A stretch of DNA of 64,000 bases from Moniliella sp. 'wahieum' (Eukaryota > Basidiomycota > Moniliellomycetes > Moniliellales > Moniliellaceae): NCBI GenBank assembly GCA_003971905.1, contig RSEE01000057.1:310001-374000 (forward strand), in the 5' to 3' direction. The translations under genes and the position numbers were made by a program. The notes beneath the pieces are model-generated. The model did no database searches, was not told where the DNA came from, and saw nothing but the letters and a program-made list of their open reading frames with translations. Position 1 is the stretch's first letter; each line of letters begins with the position of its first letter. This document shows, in pieces, positions 55,840 to 64,000 of this stretch.

Positions 55840-56700
55840 GCTTCCTCGCTCTTCCTCCGCCCTCTTCCCCGCCCTCTTCCCCCGCCGCCCCGTCTTTGTC
55901 CCTCTCCCCGCCTTGTCCCCCCCCCCTCCCCCCCGCCACCTCCTACCTTATCGCCGCCATGCCCGATGCACGCTGTGCGTATAGTAGGTACCCTGCCACA
56001 CTTGTCTCGGCTACCTACCCTATCCTACCTTACCCGATCCTACCCTACCCTTTACTTCTTTTTTTATCCCCTTTGCCCCCTCCCCGGCCCCCCTCCCCTT
56101 TACGCTCGTTTGCTTGCTCAATTCCCCTCCCTTGCACCTGCTGGCAGAACGAGCACGACTACCACGCCCACTTGCTACTTTTTGTGCCTGCAATCTACTC
56201 GCCGACCGCGCATGGGTGCCGACCCACTTTGGGACCCAGTAGGCGGGTTCGGGCGGCCCAGTGGGGGTGGATAGATAGGAACCCAGATAGGCAACGGGGG
56301 ACGTGACAGCCCGACATTCACAGCGCCCAAGAGGGCATCTGCGCAGACACGCTCGTCTCGTATCGTTTGTTTCGTTGCCGTGGGAGCAGAAGTTGGAGTT
56401 GAGGAGGGAGGCCGGAGGAGCCAATGCATGGATGGATCCAGGCAGTGTCACATGTGCATCACCCAGCGCCGAGGCCTGCCGAGGCTCGGTAGTTCCGGGT
56501 TGTCAAGATAGTCCCTGGCAGCCCCGCCCCCAGGCGAGTAAGCCAAGCCCAGATGTGTGCGAGCTGGGGCCGCCTGCGGGGGTCCATTCGAGGCAGGTGC
56601 GTCGGGGTAGTAGAATGAGGCAAGGGGCGGAATGAGAGCGCGCGCGTTCCGCCGGGGGTGGTGCTGCTTCGCAGTTCGCTTGTGGGCAAGACGGCAGAAA

Positions 56701-56730
56701 TGTGACGTGCATGTGACACGCATGTGACAA
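56701..56730. promoter_or_regulatory. Repeated GCATGTGACA elements upstream of nitrate reductase
   Basis: Two close direct copies (CATGTGACACG and CATGTGACAAC) follow a GTGACGTG word, about 700 bp before the nitrate reductase start, with a further ATGTGACACG at 56764-56773. Confidence 0.4.
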
Positions 56731-57046
56731 CGCGCAAGATTCGATTTGAAATGGAACATGGGGATGTGACACGGGGAGAGACGAAATGGCCGGCGGCCAG
56801 GCTGGGCAACGTCAAGCGACAGTGCTGCGCCGCCAGGCACGGTGGATGAGGTCGATGAGGCAGGGCATGGGGCGAGGTGGATGAGGTGCTGGTGTGGCCC
56901 GTGAATAACGGCGACGATTAGAAATGGCTGACACTGCGCCATCGCGGATGTGGACAGAGGTGTTTCATGTGGCGCCGTTCCCGGGCGTAGCGCCAGTGTG
57001 GTGCCTGGTGGTGCGTAGTGCTGCTGCCTGGTGCTGGGTTGGCCCG

Positions 57047-57074
57047 GCGCTTATCGACTATCAGCGCTTATCGA
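57047..57074. promoter_or_regulatory. Paired GATA sites (direct repeat GCGCTTATCGA) upstream of nitrate reductase
   Basis: Two exact 11-base copies, 17 bases apart, each contain TTATC (GATAA on the other strand), and a third TATC lies between them. They are about 360-390 bp before the start codon. Closely paired GATA sites are the known binding pattern of AreA/NIT2-type nitrogen regulators, which activate nitrate reductase genes in fungi. The site match is seen; factor binding is inferred. Confidence 0.55.
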
Positions 57075-57435
57075 GACGAGGAGGTTTGCGCTGTGCCAGG
57101 GCATCAGCGAGGGTCGACGGCTTGGCCGGCACAACAAAGTCCGCCCGGGCACCACCCCACTCTGGACAGTGTGCCGCTGTCTCAGCGAACGCACGCCGCA
57201 CTCAGGACCCGTCTGAATTTGGCGGTGCCGTTGGTCGCTGTCAACGTCAACTGGCAATTCAATCCCCCAGCTTCAAGCTTCGAGCTTCGACCCCGTCCAA
57301 GGGGGCATCAACCGCCAGGGCATCAGCCGCCTGCTGCCCTATTATCCGTCCCCCCTGGGCCTCTTTTGTTTATACCCGTTTTCCTCATGCCCACCCCCGT
57401 CCCCATCCTCATCCCCTTCTCCTCCCACCACCGCC

Positions 57436-60310
57436 ATGTCCTCCGCCTCGCCTGCCTCCACCTCTCCCTCTCAGTTTCTCCGCCCCTCCCCCATACCACT
57501 GCCGCCTCCACCACGCCCTCGATCCCTGACTCGACTGTGCCCCGGGTCCCCAAGCTGCCCCTTATCCCCTCCCACGACGCTGAAGACAGCAGCGATGACA
57601 GTGACGCCGACAGCAGCCCTGCCTATCCCAGCGCCTACACCGCTGAGCATCCTCCCGTCCCCACTGCCGGCGCTTTGCGTCCCTGGCCATCGACGCCAAC
57701 ACGCCCGATGCTTGGGTCGCACGCGACGAGCGCCTGTACGTCTGCCTACCTCATCTTTGTGTACCGCCTTTCTGCTCCGTGACTGACCGAGGAATGCGGT
57801 CATGGTGCATCTATAGCCTGCGCCTGACAGGCAAGCACCCGTTCAACTGCGAAGCGCCGTTGCCGGCGCTATGGGCAGCGGGCTTCCTCACGCCCACCTC
57901 GCTCTTTTACGTGAGGAACCACGGCTACGTGCCGCAGGTGACCCAGGCCGCGGCCGAGGAATGGACGCTGCGTGTGCACGGTCTGGTGCGGCGTCCGATG
58001 ACATTCAGCCTGGCCGAGCTCAAGCAGCGCTTTCGCACCGTCACGCTCCCCGTCACCCTCGTCTGTGCCGGCAACCGGCGCGGGGAGCAAAACGTGGTGA
58101 CCAAAGGGCTCGGGTTCAACTGGGGTGCGGCGGGGTGTCGACGGCGTTGTTTACGGGGTGCTTGTTGGCGGATGTATTGGCGTACTGCAAGCCGATCAAG
58201 CCATTGGGAGCGTACCCCTGGGACGTGGTTGTGCCTGGGCGCGCGCGGCACGTGGTGTTTGAAGGGGCAGACGAGCTGCCCAAGGGTAAGTACGGCACGT
58301 CGCAGCGTCTGCTTCATGCTGCGGACCCCACAAAGGCATGTTGCTGGCGTGGGCGATGAATGGGGAACCGTTGACGCCCGACCATGGGTTCCCGCTGCGC
58401 TTGGTCGTACCCGGGCAGATTGGCGGACGGATGGTCAAGTGGTTGAACCGGATCGAAGTGTCGGACCAGGAGAGCCAGCATTTCCTCCACTTTAAAGACA
58501 ACAAGGTCCTCCCCACCACCCTCACTGCCGACCAGGCCCGCACGCAAGAGACGTCTGGCACGACCCCAAGTACATCTTTGGTGAATTGGGTGTCAATGCA
58601 GCGATCACCGAGCCAGCGCATGAACAGGTCCTCCCCCCGGCTCCGTCGGAGGAGGCAACGTTTGCGGTACAGGGCTATGCCTACACGGGCGGCGGACGAC
58701 GAATCACGCGGGTCGAAGTGACGCTCGACGATGGACAGAGCTGGGTCCTGGCCAACCTGACTTACCCCGAGGACATGTACCGTCTCAAGCCGATCCGTGG
58801 CCACCCCATCTACGGCGACCTGGACCTGAGCGAGACGGAGATGAGCTTTTGCTGGGTATTCTGGTCGGTCGAGGTAGGATGGTCGGAGCTTACGAAGGCC
58901 AAGGTGGTAGCGGTGCGTGCGATGGACGAGGCCTTGGCCACGATGCCGCGCGACATGTATTGGAACGCGACCTCGATGGGCAACAACTGGTGGTTCCGTG
59001 TTGCCACCGTTCCTGTCGCTGGCGGCGTCAAGTTTGAGCACCCTGCCATTGTAGGCAAGACGGACAATGGGTGGATGCAGCGGTTGAAGGCGGAGGGTCA
59101 GAACCCCAAGTTCCCCAACTTTGGCGCCCCGCCCATCGTGAACAGGCGGGCGACAGTCTTGCCGCCTCTGCGGCGGCCCAAGGCGTTAGTGACTTGGAAC
59201 TTATGACCGAGCCAAGCAAGATGGAGGTGATTATCTCTCGCTCCCAGCTCGCCGAGCATGCGAACGAGCAGTCACCCTGGTTTGTCGTCAACGGCCATGT
59301 ATACGATGGTCTTCCCTTCCTTGCTGAGCACCCTGGCGGGCCCGAGTCCATTACCCTTGTTGCCGGGGACGATGCGACGGAAGACTTTATGGCAATCCAC
59401 TCGTCCGATGCCAAGGCCAAGATGCGTGCATTCCACGTGGGGAAACTAGAGACGGGCGGTGCGCTTGTGAGCAGACACCACCCGAACCGAGCAGGGCCCG
59501 TTCCTGCACCCCAAGAAGTGGAAGACAGCAGTGCTGGAAAGTAAAAAGCCCATGTCGAGCGATACCTACATGTTCCGCTTTCGACTGGACCGGGCGGACC
59601 AGCCGGGTCTGCCTACCGGCCAGCATGTTTACCTTCGTGTTGATGATGGCAAAGGGGGCGAGGTGGTGCAGCGTGCTTACACGCCCTTTAGCAGCAACCA
59701 GCTCTTGGGTTACATTGATATTCTCATCAAGGTCTATGCGCCATGTGCGGCGTATCCCTTGGGGGGCAAGATGACAACGAGGTTGGAACGCTTGCCGCTC
59801 GAGTCGCCTGTTGAGCTCAAGGGGCCGATCGGTAGCTTCACTTATCTCGGTCAAGGGCGGGTCAAGTGGCGCGGGGTGGAGCGGCGGGTGAAGCGCTTGG
59901 CGATGATTGCCGGTGGCAGCGGCATCACACCCATCTGGTCCACACTCAAGGGGTCATGACGACCCCCCTCCACTGGGAGAGAAAGGGGTGGAGGTCTGGC
60001 TGGTCGACGCTAACCGGACCGAAAACGACATTTTGGCCCGTGAACACATCGATGAAATCTCCAGTGCGTTCCCCGACCGTTTCAAGCTCTGGCATGTCCT
60101 CTCTCGTCCGATGGGGCCATGGGTCATGTCCAAGGGCCGCATCGACCGTGAAGTTCTCCGCACCCACCTCTGCCCGCCCCCGGCGACGGTCGAGGGCGAA
60201 CTGGAGGACACCCTCGTCCTCGTCTGTGGGCCGCCACCATGGAGCTCATGGCACGCACTGAGCTGGCAGCCATTGGGTGGGACGTGGAGCGGACTGCAGT
60301 GTTTTTCTAG
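57436..60310 (+). CDS. NIA1: Assimilatory nitrate reductase (molybdenum, heme, FAD)
   Basis: It reduces nitrate to nitrite in the cytosol. Domains in order: a Pro/Ser-rich N-terminus; an intron at 57736-57816 (GTACGT, CTGAC, CTATAG); then RLTGKHPFNCEAPLPALWA and PTSLFYVRNHGYVP; the molybdopterin Cys in TLPVTLVCAGNRRGEQN; FNWGAAGVSTALFTG; GFPLRLVVPGQIGGRMVKWL; and the dimerisation part ending WMQRLKAEGQNPKFPNFG. The cytochrome b5 domain is SPWFVVNGHVYDGLPFL then EHPGGPESI. The FAD domain has QRAYTPFSSNQLLG and GPIGSFTYLGQG. The NAD(P) domain has IAGGSGITPIW, VLVCGPPP and a final ERTAVFF before the stop at 60308-60310. Total is about 920-930 codons, normal for the enzyme. Frame breaks lie at about 57490, 57670, 58130, 58340, 58550, 59190, 59500, 59960 and 60240. 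No nitrite reductase or transporter is adjacent. Confidence 0.94.
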
Positions 60311-60873
60311 CGCTTCTCAAGCTTAGTTTTCATAAGGTACTAGTATATGTTGAAACAGTATATTCGTTGATGCGCGGTCCGGAGTATAGTGTCATCTCTT
60401 CCCGCTGGTCCAGCTGTCCCCATTTTTGGATCGTCACACTGTGGTGTGCGAGCGGGCGAGTGTGATGGAGCAGATAGCAGAGCGGTAGGATGGCATTGTC
60501 AAAGCGTGACCAAGATGGGGTATTGTTGGTGGGAAGATGATAGCCCTCGTATAGGATAGATGGAAGGTGCTTTGGAGGGATTGGTTCCAATGAGAGAATA
60601 GAGCCATCAACAATAGTCGGGGAAGGGCGAGGTGTGATCCTCATGAGGGGTGTAGTTTGGTGGTTGCCAGTTACACTGTTGTTATTGGGAGAAAGGAAAC
60701 ACGGTTGTGTATTCTCCCAGAGCCATTGCTGCATCAATATTCCATCGCATCAATCTTCGACTAGAACTTCCGTCCTTGGCGTGTGGGAGGAAATATATGG
60801 CACGGCGGTGTTGCTAGAAGGCTGATGCATGATGCACGGTGCAGATGGCTGATCTTTTCACAATTGCACATGA

Positions 60874-60890
60874 AATGTCACATGTCACAC
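60874..60890. promoter_or_regulatory. ATGTCACATGTCACACG element upstream of the HSD10-like gene
   Basis: Overlapping copies of the CATGTGACA-type motif (here as its complement) lie about 240 bp before the start codon, as in the acid phosphatase and PMT2 promoters. Confidence 0.35.
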
Positions 60891-61012
60891 GTCCACTGTC
60901 ACCCAACCCATCCCGGTCACTTGCCGGTAACCGGCAACCGGTTGCGGTAACCGCGACTAAGGTTGATGCAGATGGGGCTAGTGGGGGTAGGAGGGATTAG
61001 GCCGGCCGGTTA

Positions 61013-61040
61013 GGGGGATTGGGGGGTTGGGGGGTTGGGG
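61013..61040 (+). promoter_or_regulatory. Potential G-quadruplex in the HSD10-like leader
   Basis: Four runs of four to six G are separated by two-base loops (ATT or TT) on the coding strand, 87 bp before the start codon. The pattern fits the G3+N1-7 rule with very short loops. Formation in cells is inferred. Confidence 0.45.
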
Positions 61041-61126
61041 CCGTACGGGGTCACTCCACCCGTAGTCACTACTAGTAGTCGCTGTCTCTGTCCTCCCATT
61101 CGCGCCTCCATCTCAGCCCTTTTCTG

Positions 61127-61995
61127 ATGCAGATTCCTGGCCGCATCTTCTACGTTACTGGCGCTGCGAGTGGTCTTGGCGAGGCGGCCGCCCGCGAGCT
61201 GCACGCCAAGGGGGCTCTGGTTCTGCTCTGGACCGCGATGCTGAGCGCACGGCGCAAGTGGCTGCGTCTCTGGGCCCGGCCCGTGCGCGGCCGCTGGCGA
61301 GACGGACGTATTGAATTCCGACCAAATCAACGCTGCCATCGCGCTGGCGGATGCGGCCTGGCCCAATGCGCAGCCAGGCGGAGTGGTGCATGCCGCGGGC
61401 GTTTCGGCGGCGCAAAAGACACTGGACAATGACGGTCAGCCGCACGACTTGGACCTGTTTCAAAAGGTGGTGGAGATCAACTTGGTAGGCTCCTTCAACG
61501 TCGCTCGTCTGGTCGCCGCGCGCATCGTGCGCGACTTGCCCAAACCAGCGGTCAAGGCCACCGGCGAGTCGCGCGGGGTGATTATCCTCGTCTCCTCGGC
61601 AGCTGGCCTGGAGGGCCAAATGGGCCAGGTGGCCTACGGATCGTCCAAAGCCGGGGTTGTGGGGCTGGCGCTGCCCTTGGCGCGGGACCTGGCGTGGTGG
61701 GGGATTCGCACGCTGGCCATCTGCCCAGCCATGTTTTCCACACAGATGAGCGAGCTGATTCCTGAGCGAGGTACGTGGCCCGCCCCTCGCCACTTGGTAC
61801 TTTGATGTGCTTGGTATTGTTGCTAACTCGTTCCTTCCCACAGCCAAGGCCCGGCTGCTGGCCAAGACCGAGTTTCCGCCGCGCATGGGTACGCCAGACG
61901 AGTTTGGGTCGCTATGTACCATGGTGGTTGAGAACGAGATGCTCAATGGCAGCCACATTCGTCTTGATGGCGCTGCTCGTTTGGGGAAACTGTGA
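61127..61995 (+). CDS. Short-chain dehydrogenase, 3-hydroxyacyl-CoA dehydrogenase type 2-like (HSD10)
   Basis: A classical SDR with an NAD-binding TGxxxGxG motif right after the start: MQIPGRIFYVTGAASGLGEA. The NNAG-like strand is GVVHAAGV, then KVVEINLVGSFNVARLVAA, the catalytic Ser in IILVSSAAGLEGQMGQ, and the YxxxK pair in VAYGSSKAGVVGLAL. The substrate loop has AMFSTQMSELIPER. An intron lies at 61771-61843 (GTACGT, CTAAC, CACAG). The end is EMLNGSHIRLDGAARLGKL, the usual tail of HSD10 and related FabG-like enzymes. One single-base break near 61235-61310 puts residues 35-60 in other frames. Length is about 260-265 residues. Mitochondrial branched-chain or fatty-acid oxidation is a family inference. 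Confidence 0.87.
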
Positions 61996-64000
61996 CGCTT
62001 GAAACTACGCTTTCGCTCTGATCCCCCTACAATCGAACCTTGGTTTCCCCCGGCATCAACCACGTACATCAAGGATAGCTGATGGCCTGATGGTAGGGTT
62101 GGATCGAATGAGGAAGCAGAGGATATGGCACAGAAGGCACAGAAGACAGGCAATAGGATCATGGAGCGGTTAGATTCTATCGATTGAAATGGAAGCTGTT
62201 GGGGGCGTGCGTCGCACTCGGGCCTAAGACTCAACGTCTTCTTTTCCTTGACTTGGTTGGGCGGTGTGCAATCAGGGCAAATTAATGCGTGCCCCAGATT
62301 CGGTGGGTGTGGGGACCACCCCCATGTGCGGTGAGCGTGCGGAGAGAGCGCGCTGTACCATTTGCGCCGGCCCCAACTTGAACCCACGGAACCGGCCATG
62401 GCGACGGAACGACTTGCGGCTAGGCATCTTGGCTGCCACGTCTTGTCAAATAACACCAGGTTGTAGGCCACCGCTCTGTTCGATATGACAGGTCCAGCTT
62501 TTGACCAAGGGCGAAAAGTCAATTCCCCGGGCTAAGAGTGAAGTGAGGAGGGTGCCTTACAGGGGCGGCTGCTTTTTTGGGCCAGCGTCTCGCACGCTTC
62601 AAGGTTGGTTGGTGACATATCTACGGTTCCTGATCCTGCACATGTATACAAGGGGCAACCGTTTTTTTCACACCACTTGACGATACACTTATACCCGTTC
62701 GACCTCGCCTTGCCTCTTGCCCCCCCGAGGCCTCTTTAATTACGATTTGGGAGGGGAGGAGAGGAAGAAGCAAGCAACCTCCTTGCCCCTGCACTCTTGG
62801 CGCGCAACCTCTGACCGGTCGCGCAACAGCCTGCTTTGTGCATCGGCCCTTGGTTGCGAGGGTGCGAGGGGTACGCCTCCCATGGTTCGCCACAGTGGAG
62901 AAGTGGCGGGATGACCCCTGGATCCGCTCCAGTACTACAATCCGGGGCGCTGGACTCTATCGCATCGCCACAGGCGCTGGGAACTACCCCAGCGCTCCGT
63001 CCCAACGAGGATGTGAGGTTACCCCAAACCATCGATTCTCCTCGGTATCAACCAATGGCATAGTCACCATGTCTCCGTGTGCTAGGCAACGAGCACTCCA
63101 ACTACCGATAGCAGAGCAGAGGCAAGTTCCTTGGTGCTGCATCATGGCTGCGTGTGGATGTGGGGAAAAGAGGAGGGGACGGGTGCAATGGTGCACTCGG
63201 TCGCAACGGAGCGAGACAAGCCCCAGGAGCTAGCGAGAGACAACAGGGAGGGGGGCGGCCGGCTTCCGTTTCCGTGTGGGGTGTCTTGCTTTTCCTAGTA
63301 GGCAGATCCGTGTGATCGGAGGAGGATAGGCCGGTCCAGTTTAAGCCTGGGACGGGGAGCGAGGCGAGTTATGTACCTGCGTAACATTTGCAGCGGCTAT
63401 GGCGGGGGAGACGGGAGCAGGGCCTGGTTGTGCCCCGCGGCCAGTCTGGCAAAAGAAAGAGATGAGGGCGCGGCGTGTACGGCGGGGTGCATCATCTTCT
63501 GCAATAGCCACAAAACAGCAAAAAAGGGAAAAAGGCAACGGAAGCGGTCGTGGGGAGAAGAGTACGTTCGTAAGCTGGATTAGGCAAGGGGCCTTTACCC
63601 GGCGGAAAGGCGGGGAGTTGTGAGTGGGTTGCGGCGGCCACACTCGAATAGTTGCCTGAACCAGACGAGAAAAGTGGAGGGTATTAGAGGGGCACAGAAG
63701 GCGGCGACGGAGTCGGGGTCAGATCCGGGGCCAGAGAGGCCCGGCATAGGACACCCAGGAGAAGGTTCGTAAAAGACGAATAGGTTAGCCGTGTCGCGTG
63801 GTGAGCGGTGATGGGCAGGACGCAGCCGGTCTTAAAATGGGGGAGGGACAACCCCCCGGAGGGGCAACCATGCATCAGGACACCAAAAGTTGAAGTACAT
63901 TGGTGCCCGGTTTCAGGAAGCCAAAAATGGATTGTCCCTCCCATCCATATGTCCGACGCTGTCCTTGGCCTTCATGCAGGTGCAAGGGGGGGTGGGTCAG
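61996..64000. other. Right-hand 2 kb without a recognised gene
   Basis: Only short frames are present. A minus-strand frame at 63684-63944 (MGGTIHFWLPETGHQCTSTF onwards) and one at 63341-63643 are the least implausible, but neither resembles a known family. A small minus-strand frame near 62434 begins MPSRKSFRR, which recalls eL39 only in its first residues. The region may be the 3' or 5' flank of a gene beyond the window. Confidence 0.4.

Larger units (their letters stand above)
55840..57435. other. Intergenic region between ARF6 and nitrate reductase
   Basis: The first 250 bp is pyrimidine-rich with repeated CCTACC/CCTATCC words (56009-56050). The rest is the nitrate reductase promoter, with CATGTGACA-type and GATA sites listed separately. 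No gene was recognised. Confidence 0.6.
60311..61126. other. Intergenic region upstream of the HSD10-like gene
   Basis: The first half is AT-richer than average, with no recognised gene. Near the 3' end are TGTCACATGTCACACG (60875-60890), a GGTAACCGGCAACCGG repeat (60925-60950) and a G-tract cluster. Confidence 0.6.

Noticed and set aside
62380-62442. Ribosomal protein eL39 from the start MPSRKSFRR
   Set aside because: Similarity ends after eight residues; the conserved NRPIPQWIR and RRHWRRTK segments are absent nearby.
61155-62522. A 455-codon minus-strand open frame
   Set aside because: It is antisense to the HSD10-like dehydrogenase, whose active-site motifs are intact. No motif was recognised on the minus strand.
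1-64000. Programmed frameshifting or an altered genetic code
   Set aside because: The breaks occur at unrelated sites, in both shift directions, in nearly all genes, and without a common slippery sequence. Assembly error explains them more simply.

Overview
This is nuclear DNA of a fungus, most likely a basidiomycete. The reasons: dense GC-rich genes carry short introns (about 53-147 nt) with CTAAC or CTGAC branch sites; lysine is made by the fungal saccharopine route; and ATP-citrate lyase is one fused polypeptide (basidiomycete and animal type) rather than the two genes of most ascomycetes. A nitrate reductase shows that the species can probably use nitrate, which argues against Malassezia. 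Placement near Ustilaginomycotina is a guess. Nearly every conserved gene is broken by single-base frame shifts, often at short homopolymers. The window reads as an unpolished draft assembly, so most CDS spans below are gene envelopes, not clean reading frames.

Layout. 0-5.5 kb: NPR2 (cut by the left edge) and LYS1, both minus. 5.5-16 kb: a (ATGGT)n microsatellite, mitochondrial ribosomal protein bL34m, an atypical protein kinase and ATP-citrate lyase, all minus. 16-20.3 kb: a gene-free stretch whose centre (about 17.6-20.1 kb) is clearly AT-richer than its flanks. 20.3-26.7 kb, plus strand: MET1-type siroheme synthase, an unidentified coding segment, and NST1. 28-35 kb: B-type cyclin, a Tom6-like protein divergent from GPI8, and CstF-64/Rna15 divergent from prefoldin 1. 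35.8-41 kb: an NCBP3-like protein convergent with an OSH4/KES1-type sterol-binding protein, then an NAD(P)-binding protein. 41.8 kb: an intron-containing tRNA-Gly(GCC). 43-48 kb: a two-finger C2H2 regulator and a DUF3292 membrane protein, both minus. 49-62 kb, plus strand: histidine acid phosphatase, PMT2-type O-mannosyltransferase, ARF6, nitrate reductase and an HSD10-like dehydrogenase. No gene was recognised in the last 2 kb.

Functionally it is ordinary chromosome with a nitrogen and carbon flavour: NPR2 (amino-acid sensing upstream of TORC1), LYS1, nitrate reductase, MET1 (siroheme for nitrite and sulfite reductases) and ATP-citrate lyase (cytosolic acetyl-CoA). A secretory set is also present (GPI8, PMT2, ARF6, OSH4, secreted phosphatase). 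I saw no integrated virus, intact transposon, secondary-metabolite cluster or CRISPR. The most interesting items are the AT-rich island, the shared ATCGATG and CATGTGACA promoter motifs, paired GATA sites before nitrate reductase, a start codon followed at once by an intron in the cyclin gene, a GC-AG intron inside the OSBP signature, and a kinase with HAD and DFN motifs.
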